The notes beneath the pieces are model-generated. The model ran no database searches. It worked only from the letters and a program-made list of their open reading frames with translations, and had not been told where the DNA came from. From Limnobaculum xujianqingii (GTDB lineage: Bacteria > Pseudomonadota > Gammaproteobacteria > Enterobacterales > Enterobacteriaceae): 64,000 nucleotides of DNA. Every line of letters begins with the position of its first letter. The stretch's first letter is position 1. The stretch spans positions 186,001 to 250,000 of the forward strand of contig NZ_JABMLK010000001.1 of NCBI RefSeq assembly GCF_013394855.1, written 5' to 3'. Shown one piece after another: positions 18,914 through 31,495 of this stretch. Made by a program: the position numbers and the translations under genes.

Positions 18914-19621
18914 TCAGGCCTCTTGAGCTTTAGGTTTCAGCGCTTGCATCGCAGTCCACCAGGCTTCATCGGCAACGATTTCACCGTTGTCATCAATATG
19001 AGGGCGTGGCAGGTTTTTGCGTTTGGCAACGTTAGCCAGCACCGGATAACCGCCTTCAAACAGAAAACGCTGTTGTTCCTGATAGCTTAGAGGGCTACCT
19101 TCCCGCTGATACATACCGGCAGCCTGACGCTGACGTTGTGCTTCATATAATATCAGGGCGGAGGCCACAGAAACGTTTAGCGACTGAACCATGCCGATCA
19201 TTGGAATAATAATATCGCTATCGGCCAGTGCCAGCGCTTCAGCAGTAATGCCGGTTTTTTCCTGCCCCAACAGAATACAGGTTGGCAGGGTATAGTCGAT
19301 CTCGCGAAAGTCTACCGCCTTCTCTGACAGATTAGTGGCCAGAATTTGCATGCCTTGTTGCTTCAGATGGCTAACGGCAGAATGAATATCGCGATGGGTT
19401 TTGACCTGCACCCAGCTGTTGCTGCCGGCGGCGCTGGCGACCTGAGTTCTCATTCTCTCATGAGGCCAGACGGCGTGAACTTCATGCACACCAACGGCAT
19501 CCGCAGTGCGGATGATGGCGGAAACATTATGAGGTTTATGTACCTGCTCCAGACAGACGGTTAAATCAATCTGTCTGGTAGCAAGCATATGGCGGATCCG
19601 GGCGTAACGTTCGGGCGACAT
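18914..19621 (-). CDS. trmH: tRNA (guanosine-2'-O)-methyltransferase TrmH
   Basis: A 235-residue SPOUT methyltransferase that methylates Gm18 of tRNA (229 in E. coli). The three SPOUT motifs are visible: the N-terminal HKPHNVSAIIRTADAVG, central LGQEKTGITAEAL and C-terminal IPMIGMVQSLNVSVASAL, which form the knot and the SAM pocket. It starts 5 bp after spoT ends and is followed after one base by recG, so translation is coupled. Confidence 0.96.
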   Translation of the reverse strand: MSPERYARIRHMLATRQIDLTVCLEQVHKPHNVSAIIRTADAVGVHEVHAVWPHERMRTQVASAAGSNSWVQVKTHRDIHSAVSHLKQQGMQILATNLSEKAVDFREIDYTLPTCILLGQEKTGITAEALALADSDIIIPMIGMVQSLNVSVASALILYEAQRQRQAAGMYQREGSPLSYQEQQRFLFEGGYPVLANVAKRKNLPRPHIDDNGEIVADEAWWTAMQALKPKAQEA

Positions 19622-19626
19622 AGCAA

Positions 19627-21738
19627 TTAATTTCGGTTGCGGGTGACTTTAATCACATCCGGCATAATGCGAATTTTGCGCATAATATTAGCCAGATGAA
19701 CGCGGTTGTGCGTGGTTAAGCGAATGTAGGCGATATAAACCCGGCCATCTTTTTCTTCCGTATTCAGGCTTTGAATATTGGATTTTGCCGAGTTAATTTC
19801 AGCGGTCAGATTGGCCAGTACGCCCTGATGGTTAAACATCTCGACTTTGATCTCAGCAATAAATTCTTGCTCAGTATCTTCTGCCCACTCAACGGCCATG
19901 AATTTTTCTGGTTCTTTCTGGTAACCGCGAATATTGCGGCAGGATTCGTGGTGAATAACCAGACCTTTCCCCGGACTGACGTGGGCAATTATTGGGTCAC
20001 CAGGAATCGGGCGACAACACTTGGCGAAGGTCAACAGAATACCGTCCGCGCCGCGAATCGCCAGTTTACGGCCATTAACCGCTGGTTCATCATCGTTATT
20101 GGAGCCGTCATTAAGCAGGTTTTTAGCAATCATCACGCTCATGACGTTGCCCAAGCCCACTTCCGCCAGCAAATCATCAAGGGTTGCCAGTTTCAGGCGT
20201 TTCAGTTCCCGGCTCAGGTTCTTTGGATCGATATCGGTGACTTTACGTCCCTGACCCAGCGCATGGTTCAACAGACGACGGCCCAGTCCGATAGAATCAT
20301 CGCGCTTCAGGTTTTTCAGCATCTGACGAATTTTAGTACGAGCTTTGGAACTGACCACAAAGTTCAGCCAGGCAGCGTTTGGACGGGCGCCCGGCGCAGT
20401 AATAATCTCAACGGTTTGACCGTTATGCAGCTCTTGCGAGAGCGGATAAGGCTGGCGATCAACTCGCGCCCCAACGCAGGCATGGCCGATATCGGTGTGT
20501 ACCGCATAGGCAAAATCGACCGGCGTTGCCCCAGCCTGAAGTTCTACAATGCGGCCTTTTGGCGTAAACACGTAGATTTCATCCGGGAACAGGTCGGATT
20601 TCACACTTTCAATAAATTCAAACGAGCTTCCGGCGCTTTGCTGTAGCTCAAGCAGGCTTTGCATCCAGCGCTGAGCGCGGATTTGTGCTGCGGTTCCGGA
20701 CTCACCCTGCTCTTTATAAGCCCAGTGAGCCGCGACCCCCATTTCTGCCATTTGGTCCATGTCTTCAGTACGAATTTGTACTTCAACGGGTACTCCGTGT
20801 GGCCCAATCAGAGAGGTGTGCAGCGACTGATAGCCGTTAGCTTTTGGAATGGCAATATAGTCTTTTACTCTGCCGGGACGAGGTTTATACAGGCTGTGCG
20901 CCTGACCCAGTGCCCGATAGCAGGTATCGACTTCATTGACGATAATCCGGAACGCATAGATATCCATAATCGAGTGAAAACGCTGCTCTTTATGGTGCAT
21001 TTTCCGATAGATGGAATAGAGATGTTTTTCCCGACCGCTAACGCGACAGGGAATACCAGCCTCTTTCAGACGACCATCGATTTCCGACAGGATCTTCTGA
21101 ATCATCTCTTTACGGTTACCGCGGGCGGCTTTCACCACTTCTTTGAGTACGCGATAGCGGTTAGGATAGAGCGCTTCAAAACCAAGCTCTTCCAGCTCGA
21201 TTTTTAAATGATGGATACCGAGACGGTGGGCCAGAGGGCTGTATATCTCAAGCGTTTCGCGGGCAATACGTCGACGTTTGTCGGGACGTAACGAACCGAG
21301 AGTACGCATATTGTGCGTACGGTCGGCCAGCTTGATCAAAATGACGCGGATGTCTTGCACCATCGCCATGATCATTTTGCGAAAGTTTTCTGCCTGAGCT
21401 TCTTTCTTGTCGCGAAACTTAAGCTTATCCAGTTTGGATACGCCATCCACCAGTTCGGCAACGCTTTTTCCAAAGCGTTGTTCCACATCCTGATAGGTAA
21501 CGGATGTGTCTTCAATAACATCGTGTAGCAGCGCGGCTATCAGCGTTTCGTAATCCAGCCGCATGCCTGCCAGAATGCAGGCCACAGCAACGGGATGAGT
21601 GATGTAAGGTTCACCACTGGAACGTGATTGCCCTTCATGGGCATCGCGAGCAACAACGTACGCCTGTTTGAGGCACTCAATTTGCTCATCCGGCAAGTAT
21701 TGTTTAGCCAGTATATTAAGGCTTTCAAACAGGTACAA
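19627..21738 (-). CDS. spoT: Bifunctional (p)ppGpp synthetase/hydrolase SpoT
   Basis: A 703-residue Rel/Spo protein (702 in E. coli) that mainly degrades, and weakly makes, (p)ppGpp. The HD hydrolase domain is intact: the His near HPVAVACILAGMRLD, the HDVIEDT motif and LADRTHNMRTL. The synthetase domain (RVSGREKHLYSIYRKM, YRALGQAHSLYKPRPGRVKD), TGS domain (VFTPKGRIVELQAGATPVDF), zinc-finger region with KCCRPIPGDPI and C-terminal ACT domain follow. It lies between rpoZ (15 bp upstream) and trmH, the usual operon. Confidence 0.98.
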   Translation of the reverse strand: MYLFESLNILAKQYLPDEQIECLKQAYVVARDAHEGQSRSSGEPYITHPVAVACILAGMRLDYETLIAALLHDVIEDTSVTYQDVEQRFGKSVAELVDGVSKLDKLKFRDKKEAQAENFRKMIMAMVQDIRVILIKLADRTHNMRTLGSLRPDKRRRIARETLEIYSPLAHRLGIHHLKIELEELGFEALYPNRYRVLKEVVKAARGNRKEMIQKILSEIDGRLKEAGIPCRVSGREKHLYSIYRKMHHKEQRFHSIMDIYAFRIIVNEVDTCYRALGQAHSLYKPRPGRVKDYIAIPKANGYQSLHTSLIGPHGVPVEVQIRTEDMDQMAEMGVAAHWAYKEQGESGTAAQIRAQRWMQSLLELQQSAGSSFEFIESVKSDLFPDEIYVFTPKGRIVELQAGATPVDFAYAVHTDIGHACVGARVDRQPYPLSQELHNGQTVEIITAPGARPNAAWLNFVVSSKARTKIRQMLKNLKRDDSIGLGRRLLNHALGQGRKVTDIDPKNLSRELKRLKLATLDDLLAEVGLGNVMSVMIAKNLLNDGSNNDDEPAVNGRKLAIRGADGILLTFAKCCRPIPGDPIIAHVSPGKGLVIHHESCRNIRGYQKEPEKFMAVEWAEDTEQEFIAEIKVEMFNHQGVLANLTAEINSAKSNIQSLNTEEKDGRVYIAYIRLTTHNRVHLANIMRKIRIMPDVIKVTRNRN

Positions 21739-21753
21739 AATAGGCAGCCTTGA

Positions 21754-22029
21754 TTAACGACGACCTTCAGCAATCGCGGTGACAGCGTGCATTTCTGCGG
21801 CATCCTGCTCTTGCTGTTCTTGACGAGCGTGAGAATCCAGAATCTGAGAGTTGATCAGACCTTCTTCAATTTCACGCAGTGCGATAACGGTATATTTGTC
21901 GTTCTCTTCAGGAACCAGAGGATCTTTACCCTGAGTCTGGATTTGACGAGCCCGACGTGCTGCGACCAGAACCAGGTCAAAGCGGTTACCAATTTTTTCA
22001 ACAGCGTCTTGTACGGTTACGCGTGCCAT
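21754..22029 (-). CDS. rpoZ: RNA polymerase omega subunit
   Basis: The 91-residue omega subunit (91 in E. coli), starting [20 protein letters not shown]. It helps beta-prime fold and forms part of one ppGpp site on RNA polymerase, which fits its place directly before spoT. The conserved core [12 protein letters not shown] and [11 protein letters not shown] is intact. Confidence 0.98.
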   Translation of the reverse strand: MARVTVQDAVEKIGNRFDLVLVAARRARQIQTQGKDPLVPEENDKYTVIALREIEEGLINSQILDSHARQEQQEQDAAEMHAVTAIAEGRR

Positions 22030-22083
22030 AAGTGTGTAGCTCCACAGATAAAGAAAAGACTGGGCATAATACTGAAACCTGCT

Positions 22084-22707
22084 TCAGTCTGCCAATAATT
22101 TGCTGATTAATGCTTCATTTCGCATTTTTTGGCGGTCTAAACGCAAACGTTCAGTACGAATGATTGCTTTCAGGTCGTGTAATGCCAAATCAAAGTCATC
22201 ATTAATGATCAGATAATCATATTCATCATAGTGAGAAATTTCCTGTACTGCTTTATTCATACGTTTAGCAATAATTTCATCACTATCTTGTCCACGCCCC
22301 TGAAGGCGACGAACTAATTCATCTTTCGATGGGGGTAAAATAAAAATGCTGCGGCTTTGCGGCATTTTTTCCCGAATCTGACGGGCTCCCTGCCAGTCAA
22401 TATCGAGAAAAACGTCAATTCCCTGAGAGAGAACCCGTTCAATCATTGGCCGGGATGTGCCGTAATAGTTACCAAAAACTTCGGCGTACTCTAAAAAAGC
22501 ATCTTCTGCGATTAAACGCTGAAATTCTTCGACAGAGACATAATAGTAGTGCTCACCTTCTGCTTCACCAGGGCGTTTCTCTCTGGTGGTATGAGAGATA
22601 GACACTTGCATATCGTAAGTCGGTTGCGTTTTTAACAGTGCCTGAATAAGGCTGGATTTTCCCGCACCGCTGGGTGCCGAAATAATATAAAGAGTACCTT
22701 TAACCAT
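22084..22707 (-). CDS. gmk: Guanylate kinase
   Basis: A 207-residue kinase converting GMP to GDP (207 in E. coli). Walker A is [11 protein letters not shown]. The GMP-binding segment [20 protein letters not shown] and the lid region [13 protein letters not shown] are intact. It heads the gmk-rpoZ-spoT-trmH-recG run, 54 bp before rpoZ, and is divergent from ligB with 285 bp between the starts. Confidence 0.97.
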   Translation of the reverse strand: MVKGTLYIISAPSGAGKSSLIQALLKTQPTYDMQVSISHTTREKRPGEAEGEHYYYVSVEEFQRLIAEDAFLEYAEVFGNYYGTSRPMIERVLSQGIDVFLDIDWQGARQIREKMPQSRSIFILPPSKDELVRRLQGRGQDSDEIIAKRMNKAVQEISHYDEYDYLIINDDFDLALHDLKAIIRTERLRLDRQKMRNEALISKLLAD

Positions 22708-22980
22708 TATGATGTCTGTTTACTGTCGTTGAATTATCAGAAAAGAAGTGTGCAAAATCCCTGCATAGTATACACCGCTGCCGTCTGGCTTACATCCTTG
22801 TCACACCATAACGTATCAATTTTATTTATTGCTGGGCTAATTAAAGGTATTTCGAGCCTTCTCACAAAATAATAATCCGTTGCAGAAAGAATAAATTCTT
22901 TTTTCGTAGCGGCTTCCAGAGTGTACGTTTGGCGCTGTTTTTGATTTTCGTTTCCCATTGAAATAGGCCCTCTTACATAG

Positions 22981-24732
<1,752 letters not shown>

Positions 24733-24744
24733 CCTGAGATATGG

Positions 24745-25257
24745 CTAATCAGGATTACTCACTTCCTGATACATATAGCAGGCATTCTCACCATAAGCGG
24801 CAAGCTTTTCGTTAAGTTGCGGAGTCTGGTCAACGGGCAGATAGCCCTGACTGCGCCAGTAGCTGTTTGCCTGAGCCAGTGACACCAGACTGGTGTGCTG
24901 AAAGCCTTGCTCTTGTGCATTCTCTTTTGCGGAGGTAAACAGCGTCTTACCAACACCTAATCCTTGAGCAACAGGAGAGATAGCGCAATCGTGTACAAAC
25001 CAACTGTCTGCTTCCACAGGCAGGTTATTCAGCATGCCATCGAGAGCTGGGGGGAAAGTACGAATCCATGGATAAGAGATCAGATAACCTAATAAACGAT
25101 CTGGTGTAGCAGCAACCCAGCAGGTCTCTGCGGACAATTCCAGACGGTTTTCAAAGAACTCAGGGCTTTCCAGAATATCAGAGGGATAAACCGATGCCTG
25201 AATATCAAGAATCGCGTCCAAATCAGACGGATTCATGCTGCGAATATGGTAAAACAC
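24745..25257 (-). CDS. GNAT family N-acetyltransferase
   Basis: A 170-residue protein with the GNAT fold pattern: N-terminal strand and helix (HIRSMNPSDLDAILDIQASV), then VHDCAISPVAQGLGVGKTLF, where QGLGVG is the acetyl-CoA pyrophosphate loop, and a later ANSYWRSQGY segment. The substrate is unknown. The GTG at 25257 has AAGGC upstream and includes the first strand; ATG 25236 would cut it. It is convergent with ligB, whose stop is 12 bp away. Confidence 0.8.
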   Translation of the reverse strand: MFYHIRSMNPSDLDAILDIQASVYPSDILESPEFFENRLELSAETCWVAATPDRLLGYLISYPWIRTFPPALDGMLNNLPVEADSWFVHDCAISPVAQGLGVGKTLFTSAKENAQEQGFQHTSLVSLAQANSYWRSQGYLPVDQTPQLNEKLAAYGENACYMYQEVSNPD

Positions 25258-25480
25258 GAAAAAGCCTTTATAAATTAATCTGATGAATAAACACAGAAGC
25301 CAGTATACCTGATTATGGCGGTAGTTTGGACAGGGAGTTTCTCTTTAGATCGTCATAAAGAATATTTTGCAGCTAAATATGGTTTTTTCCCGACGGTATC
25401 AGGGTAGGTTTTAGCACCTTGCTTTTGAGGTTGAAGTTACTGTAGATGCCAATATATTCGCTTTTTTATCAATCTGAATC

Positions 25481-25699
25481 AAAACCTGATAATTCAGTTT
25501 CGTATCCTAAAATAGCCAATCGTCGGGAGAGACGGGTGTTGGGGTCGACTTGGCGTAAGCCAACGAAGTGCCCCTAACCCGGCTAGGCCCGACGCACGCT
25601 ATAGTTAAGTACGGATGGTTTACCGACCGTACTCGGCGTTGGTTTAAGCACATTACTGTTACGGTCGGAATATTCACAAGTGCTGATTTGTCTGGTTTT
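25481..25699 (+). repeat. Dispersed structured element, copy B (with terminal inverted repeats)
   Basis: The most complete copy. The ends are imperfect inverted repeats: AAAACCTGATAATTCAG at 25481-25497 and, read inward from 25699, AAAACCAGACAAATCAG. Module 1 (25522-25593, 72 bp) is closed by GTCGGG/CCCGAC, with inner stem CGGGT/ACCCG and the hairpin TTGGC-GTAA-GCCAA. The box AAGTACGGATGGT is at 25607-25619. Module 2 (25621-25670) is a hairpin with arms CCGACCGT/ACGGTCGG. It lies 51 bp past the acrD stop, in the 493-bp gap before the acetyltransferase gene, where I see no gene. Confidence 0.85.
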
Positions 25700-25750
25700 A
25701 TGAAGTACCTTCCAAATCATCACCCTCTATACCATCACCCCAAAACCCCA

Positions 25751-28700
25751 TTACTCTTCAGCAATAGCTTTCTTTCCCGGAAATCTTTTCCGTACCAGAA
25801 CAAAGAACACCGGCACAAAGAATATTGCCAGGAATGTGGCGGTTACCATACCGCCCAGTACACCAGTACCAACGGCGTGCTGGCTGCCGGAACCGGCACC
25901 GTTGCTGATAGCCATTGGCAGAACACCGAACATAAAGGCCAGCGACGTCATAAGAATAGGGCGTAACCGATAGCGACAGGCTTCAAGGGTTGCTGAGATG
26001 AGATCTTTACCATTACGATTCAGATCGTTGGCAAATTCTACTATCAGGATGGCATTTTTCGCCGATAGCCCAATGATGGTGAGAATCCCCACCTGGAAGT
26101 AAACATCGTTCTCCAGTCCTCGCAACCAGGTGGCACAAATAGCACCGAGCACCCCGAGTGGGACCACCAGCATAACAGAGAACGGAATTGACCAGCTTTC
26201 ATATAAAGCGGCTAGACAAAGGAATACCACTAACAGAGAAATGGCATACAGTGCCGGAGCCTGAGAGCCGGATAAGCGTTCCTGATAGGACATGCCGGTC
26301 CACTCCAGGCCAAAACCTTCAGGTAGTTGAGCTACCAGTTTTTCCATGGTGTCCATTGCTGTACCAGTACTGATACCCGGCGATGCTTCACCAACAATTT
26401 CTACTGCGGAACTACCGTTATAGCGTTCTAATCGCGGTGATCCATATGTCCAGGTAGAAGATGCAAACGCTGAGAAAGGAACCATGGCACCATTACTATT
26501 ATTCACATACCAATGGTTGATATCTCCCGGTTGCATACGGTAGGGAGCATCACTCTGAACGTAGACTTTTTTCACCCGACCACGGTCGATAAAATCGTTA
26601 ACGTAGGTAGAACCCCAGGCGGTTCTCAGGGTGCTGTTGATATCATCAATTTTAACCCCCAGAGCCTGAGCTTTTCGCTGATCGATATTAACCTGTAGCT
26701 GCGGACTGTCATCCAGACCATTATGGCGAACCCGAGTCAGACTGGGTTCTTTCGCCGCTAATTGCAGCAGAGTGTCACGAGCCTTCATCAGAGCATCATG
26801 GCCCAGACCGGCATGGTCTTCCAGCTCCATATCAAAGCCGGATGAGCTACCCAATCCGGAGATGGCCGGGGGGCTACTGGCGAAAACACGCGCTTCGGTA
26901 ATTTGGCTAAATGCTTTAGTTGCACGCTCAATAATGGCAAAAGAGCTGTCTTCTGACGCAGTACGTTCTTTCCAGTCCTGCAGGCGAACAAACATTCGTG
27001 CCACGTTTTGCCCGTTACCTCCCGGGCCTGCACCAACGATGGAAAACACCGAACGAACGTTTTTCTTCTCGTCTTCCATCAAATATTTTTCAACTTTTTC
27101 TACTACTTTCAGCGTTTGTTGCTGGGTAGAACCCACCGGTAGCTGAATTTGGGTCATAAATACGCCACGATCTTCCAACGGCAGGAAGGAGGTGGGGAGT
27201 TTCATAAACAGCCAGGCCATGCCAACAATAAGCAGGATATAAATCAGAATAGTACGGCTGCTGCGGCGAATAACTTTGGTAACTCCGCGCTCATATTTAC
27301 TGGCGCTACGCTCAAAGGAGCGGTTAAACCAGCCGAAGAAACCGCGTTTAGCGTGGAGGTGGCCCTGAGGAATTGGTTTTAGCATGGTGGCGCAAAGCGC
27401 CGGTGTCAGAATCAGTGCTACCAGTACCGACAACACCATAGCGGAAACGATAGTGATAGAGAACTGCCGATAAATCGCCCCGGTGGTACCGCCCATAAAG
27501 GCCATCGGGACAAAAACAGCGGACAAAACCAGTGCGATACCAACTAACGCGCTCTGAATCTGACCCATTGATTTTCGGGTCGCTTCTCTGGGTGATAGTC
27601 CTTCAATCGCCATTACCCGCTCTACGTTTTCCACTACTACAATGGCATCGTCTACCAATAATCCAATGGCCAGCACCATGGCAAACATGGTTAGGGTATT
27701 TACGCTAAAGCCAAAAGCATACAGGATGGCAAAAGTACCCAGCAACACCACCGGCACGGCAATAGTCGGAATCAGTGTGGCACGGAAGTTTTGCAAAAAC
27801 AGATACATCACCAGAAACACCAGGAAAATAGCTTCCAGCAGCGTTTTTACTACGTCTTTTATTGATGCCTGAACAAAGGGGGTGGTTTCATAAGCATATT
27901 CGGCTTTTAGCCCGTGAGGGAAATAAGGGGAGAGTTCCTCTATTTTCTGTTTTACCAGCTTATCGGTTTCTAATTCGTTGGCACCGGAAGCCAGTTTTAT
28001 CCCCATACCAAAAGCAGGCATACCGTTATAACGGCTTAGGTAATCGTATCTTTCTGCTCCCAACTCTACGGTAGCAACGTCAGCCAGAGTGACAACGGAG
28101 CCATCCTGATTAACCCTTAACGTAATGGCACGGAATTGTTCCGGCGTTTCTAACTGTGCCTGAGCATTCATGGTGGCATTCAATGTCTGTCCGGGCACCG
28201 ATGGCGTACCACCAACCTGACCTACGGCGATTTGTTGGTTCTGGGACGAAATAGCGTCAACCACGTTTTTGGTGGTCAGGCTGTAGTTAACCAGTTTGTT
28301 GGGATCAAGCCAGATACGCATAGCGTACTGCGAGCCATAAGCATCTACGCTGCCGACGCCGTTAATCCGGCTCAGTGGGTCTTGCAGATTACTGGCAACA
28401 TAGTCGGAGATATCCTGCCGATCCATGCTGTGATCGGTAGAAACGAACGCAACGGTCATCAGGCTACTGTCGCCTGATTTTGATACGGTCACCCCCTGTT
28501 GTTGTACGTCCTGGGGGAGTTTTCGGGTAGCACTTTCTAACTTGTTCTGCACCTGCTGCATGGCTTCATTAGGGTCGGTCCCGGCCATAAAGGTCAGGGT
28601 TACAGAGGCGCTACCGGTACTGCTGCTTTGGGATGACATATACAGCAAATTGTCCAGCCCGGTCATGCTCTGTTCGATAATTTGCGTGACCGAGTTTTCC

Positions 28701-28870
28701 AGCGTTTGAGCAGAAGCACCGGGATAGCTGGCAGAGATTCTTACTGTAGGAGGTGCCAGATTAGGGTACTGCTCTACCGGTAGAGAATTGAGAGCAAGCA
28801 GTCCTGACAGGCTGAGAATAATCGCAATAACCCAGGCAAAAATTGGGCGATCGATAAAAAAGTTAGCCAT
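25751..28870 (-). CDS. acrD: RND multidrug efflux pump, AcrD type
   Basis: A 1039-residue inner-membrane proton-driven pump (1037 in E. coli AcrD). It starts [20 protein letters not shown]. The proton-relay Asp pair is in [18 protein letters not shown], and the C-terminal half has [17 protein letters not shown] with the relay Lys. The porter-domain stretch [20 protein letters not shown] and [19 protein letters not shown] are closer to AcrD than to AcrB or AcrF, judging from memory. No membrane-fusion partner is adjacent, as for E. coli acrD, which borrows AcrA and TolC and exports aminoglycosides and anionic drugs. Confidence 0.88.
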   Translation of the reverse strand: MANFFIDRPIFAWVIAIILSLSGLLALNSLPVEQYPNLAPPTVRISASYPGASAQTLENSVTQIIEQSMTGLDNLLYMSSQSSSTGSASVTLTFMAGTDPNEAMQQVQNKLESATRKLPQDVQQQGVTVSKSGDSSLMTVAFVSTDHSMDRQDISDYVASNLQDPLSRINGVGSVDAYGSQYAMRIWLDPNKLVNYSLTTKNVVDAISSQNQQIAVGQVGGTPSVPGQTLNATMNAQAQLETPEQFRAITLRVNQDGSVVTLADVATVELGAERYDYLSRYNGMPAFGMGIKLASGANELETDKLVKQKIEELSPYFPHGLKAEYAYETTPFVQASIKDVVKTLLEAIFLVFLVMYLFLQNFRATLIPTIAVPVVLLGTFAILYAFGFSVNTLTMFAMVLAIGLLVDDAIVVVENVERVMAIEGLSPREATRKSMGQIQSALVGIALVLSAVFVPMAFMGGTTGAIYRQFSITIVSAMVLSVLVALILTPALCATMLKPIPQGHLHAKRGFFGWFNRSFERSASKYERGVTKVIRRSSRTILIYILLIVGMAWLFMKLPTSFLPLEDRGVFMTQIQLPVGSTQQQTLKVVEKVEKYLMEDEKKNVRSVFSIVGAGPGGNGQNVARMFVRLQDWKERTASEDSSFAIIERATKAFSQITEARVFASSPPAISGLGSSSGFDMELEDHAGLGHDALMKARDTLLQLAAKEPSLTRVRHNGLDDSPQLQVNIDQRKAQALGVKIDDINSTLRTAWGSTYVNDFIDRGRVKKVYVQSDAPYRMQPGDINHWYVNNSNGAMVPFSAFASSTWTYGSPRLERYNGSSAVEIVGEASPGISTGTAMDTMEKLVAQLPEGFGLEWTGMSYQERLSGSQAPALYAISLLVVFLCLAALYESWSIPFSVMLVVPLGVLGAICATWLRGLENDVYFQVGILTIIGLSAKNAILIVEFANDLNRNGKDLISATLEACRYRLRPILMTSLAFMFGVLPMAISNGAGSGSQHAVGTGVLGGMVTATFLAIFFVPVFFVLVRKRFPGKKAIAEE

Positions 28871-29094
28871 AAACAGCGCCTCTCATACGTCTACTCTCTG
28901 TTTTTATTAGTTTGATGAGCCGTGGAGAAAAGAACGGCAATATTAATGCATTTTAACCTGTTAATGAGAGGGAAAGGTGGAGAAAAGATGAAGATACTGT
29001 AAAGAAGTGTTGGGTAACGGGCTTATGATGCGTGGAATTTACTAAATATAATTAAGAAAAAGTGAGATGAAGACAGGATAACGAATCAACCGGT

Positions 29095-29138
29095 GGAAAA
29101 AATATCTGCCAGAAAATGACCATCATCTCTGGCAGATA
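29095..29138 (-). terminator. Intrinsic terminator of the kgu operon
   Basis: Eleven-base arms TATCTGCCAGA/TCTGGCAGATA (29103-29138) are followed on the minus strand by six T. It lies 18 bp after the last gene of the ketogluconate operon and isolates it from acrD. Confidence 0.85.
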
Positions 29139-29155
29139 GAATAACAAAAACAGGG

Positions 29156-30130
29156 CTATTTAATAACCTGAGGATTAACACAGTTAACCGTGACTTTGCC
29201 GGTTAGCGCAGTAATCAGATTATCTACCGCGCAGGCGGCCATATTGTAGCGGGTCTCATGGGTCGCCGATCCGATATGGGGCAGGGCAACAACATTAGGC
29301 AAGCGAAACAGTTCAGAATCAGCAGAAAGTGGCTCTTTTTCAAATACGTCTAATCCTGCACCATAAATACGTTTTTGTTTTAGCGCATTAATCAGAGCGG
29401 CTTCATCGACCACCGGACCGCGACCGGTGTTGATCAAAATAGCGCTGGGTTTCATTTTGGCCAGTTGCTCATCGCTAATTAAGTGGTGAGTTTGCTCGGT
29501 AAGGGGCAGGCTAACGCAGACAAAGTCAGACTCTGCCAGTAGCGTATCTAAATCGCAGAAACGTGCATTAAAACGGCTATTGGCTTCCGGACTTGGCTGG
29601 CGATCGTTATACAACACAGGCATATTAAATCCGCCATGGGCGCGCTGGGCTAATGCCAGACCAATGCGGCCCATTCCCAGAATACCAATGGTTTTATGAT
29701 GTACATCCAGCCCAAACAGGTCGCTGCCAACGCTACCTTTCCATTGACCAGACCTGGCCCATTCGGCAACTTCTGGCACCCGACGAGCAGTGGAAAGTAT
29801 TAACGCCATGACTGTATCGGCAACGGTCTCAGTCAGTACTGTTGGGGTATGCATCATAATGATTCCCCGTTCGGTCATGGTCTGAACATCAAAATTATCG
29901 TATCCCACCGAGATGGTTGAGACCGCTTTTAGCTCAGGAGCACAATCCAGCACGCTTTTGTTAATTTGACCACCGGAGCCAATTAACCCTTGTGCTTGTC
30001 CCAGAGCTTGCAGAAAGTCCTGACGGTTCTCATTGGTCAGTCGATTGAATTGTAAAACAGTAAAGTGCTGCTCCAGACGAGCCAGCAAATCGTCGGGTAA
30101 AATTTTATACAGTACGATAGAGGGCGTCAT
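29156..30130 (-). CDS. kguD: 2-ketogluconate reductase / glyoxylate-hydroxypyruvate reductase
   Basis: A 324-residue D-2-hydroxyacid dehydrogenase, the same length as E. coli GhrB/TkrA and similar throughout. The NAD(P) motif is [16 protein letters not shown]. Catalytic residues are Arg in [11 protein letters not shown], Glu in VFEKEPLS and His in [17 protein letters not shown]. As last gene of a ptxS-kguEKTD-type operon it should reduce 2-keto-6-phosphogluconate (or ketogluconate) to the gluconate form. I chose ATG 30130 to fit the family N-terminus; ATG 30142 would add four residues. The alternative name is ghrB. Confidence 0.85.
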   Translation of the reverse strand: MTPSIVLYKILPDDLLARLEQHFTVLQFNRLTNENRQDFLQALGQAQGLIGSGGQINKSVLDCAPELKAVSTISVGYDNFDVQTMTERGIIMMHTPTVLTETVADTVMALILSTARRVPEVAEWARSGQWKGSVGSDLFGLDVHHKTIGILGMGRIGLALAQRAHGGFNMPVLYNDRQPSPEANSRFNARFCDLDTLLAESDFVCVSLPLTEQTHHLISDEQLAKMKPSAILINTGRGPVVDEAALINALKQKRIYGAGLDVFEKEPLSADSELFRLPNVVALPHIGSATHETRYNMAACAVDNLITALTGKVTVNCVNPQVIK

Positions 30131-30203
30131 AATGTTTTCCATAAGCTGAAACTATCAGGGAAACGCCCGCGTGTAAGGTTCCTGCGGGCGTATGAGATAA
30201 CCA

Positions 30204-31460
30204 TCAGGCCGTTTGATTTTGAGCCGGTTTAACAATCAATGTCAGGAAGACGGACACCAGTAATGCACCTCCCATAAAGATATAAGAGGCCGCTGGCGAA
30301 CCGGTACTGCCATTCAGGTAACCAACAAACCATGCGCCAAAGAAGGAACCTAAAGCACCCATACTGTTGATCAGCGCCATGGCTCCACCGGCAACGTTGC
30401 GCGGCAGCATTTCCGGAATAATGGCAAAGAATGGTCCATAAGGGGCATACATAGCGGCACCGGCAATCACCAGTAAGGTATAAGAGAGCCAGAAGTTATC
30501 GCTACCTACCAAGTAAGAGCCTAAAAATGCCAGCGCGCCGATAAGCAACAGAGGCCAGACAAACAGCTTACGGTTTTGCATCTTGTCCGATGCCCATGAA
30601 ACTAAAATCATCGCAATGGTTGCCGCCAGATAAGGAACCGCGGATAGCCAGCCGGCTTCCACCATGCCCATTTGGGAGCCACTGCGCAGAATGGACGGTA
30701 GCCATAATACGAAGCCGTATACCCCGATACTCCAGGCAAAATACTGACCACACAGAATGATTACGTTACGTGAACGGAAGGCTTCACCATAGTTTCGTAC
30801 TGCCTTGATACCTTCCTGCTCTTTTGCCAGTTGGGCCTGTAATGCTTCTTTTTCATCCTCGCTCAGCCATTTAGCCTGCGAAGGTTTATCATGAACCAGA
30901 ACCCACCAGCAGAATGCCCAGATAACGGCAGGGATCCCTTCGATGATAAACATTTCACGCCAGCCATAAGCATGAATCAGATAACCGGAAACAATGGACA
31001 TCCAGAGTACCGTCACCGGGTTACCTAATATCAGAAAGGTATTGGCCCGGGATCGTTCCGACTTAGTAAACCAGTTACTGATATAGATAAGCATGGCGGG
31101 CATTACGGCTGCTTCCACTACCCCCAGCATAAAGCGAATACCAACCAGCATCGGGATATTACTCACCAGGCCAGTTAAGGTAGCGCAGCCGCCCCACAGA
31201 ATCAGACACCAGAAAATCAGGCGTTTAACGCTGCGACGTTCGGCGTAGATAGCACCGGGGATCTGGAAAAAGAAGTAGCCAAGAAAGAACAGGGCACCCA
31301 ACAGAGAGGACATCCCTTTGGTGATACCGAGGTCTTCGTTGATTCCTGCGGCAGAGGCGAAGCTAAAGTTTGCTCTGTCGAGATATGCCAGACTGTAAGT
31401 AATAAACACAATCGGCATGATGTACCACCAGCGTTTGCTGGAGAGTTTCTTCGTGCTCAT
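30204..31460 (-). CDS. kguT: 2-ketogluconate transporter, MFS anion:cation symporter type
   Basis: A 418-residue permease with 12 hydrophobic segments. It has the ACS-type MFS signatures LAYLDRANFSFA after the first segment and YAERRSVKRLIFWCLILWGG between segments 2 and 3. This family includes glucarate, galactonate and ketogluconate importers. The operon places it with KguE, KguK and KguD, so 2-ketogluconate is the likely substrate. ATG 31460 has AAGGAT upstream. A long inverted repeat lies in the gap after kguK. Confidence 0.85.
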   Translation of the reverse strand: MSTKKLSSKRWWYIMPIVFITYSLAYLDRANFSFASAAGINEDLGITKGMSSLLGALFFLGYFFFQIPGAIYAERRSVKRLIFWCLILWGGCATLTGLVSNIPMLVGIRFMLGVVEAAVMPAMLIYISNWFTKSERSRANTFLILGNPVTVLWMSIVSGYLIHAYGWREMFIIEGIPAVIWAFCWWVLVHDKPSQAKWLSEDEKEALQAQLAKEQEGIKAVRNYGEAFRSRNVIILCGQYFAWSIGVYGFVLWLPSILRSGSQMGMVEAGWLSAVPYLAATIAMILVSWASDKMQNRKLFVWPLLLIGALAFLGSYLVGSDNFWLSYTLLVIAGAAMYAPYGPFFAIIPEMLPRNVAGGAMALINSMGALGSFFGAWFVGYLNGSTGSPAASYIFMGGALLVSVFLTLIVKPAQNQTA

Positions 31461-31495
31461 AGACACATCCTTTGCAAATTCATAATTAAGCTAAC

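Noticed and set aside
19771..20646. Long open frame (291 codons) on the plus strand inside spoT
   Set aside because: It lies wholly antisense to the well-supported spoT gene, has no recognisable domain and no ribosome binding site; it is a shadow of codon bias.
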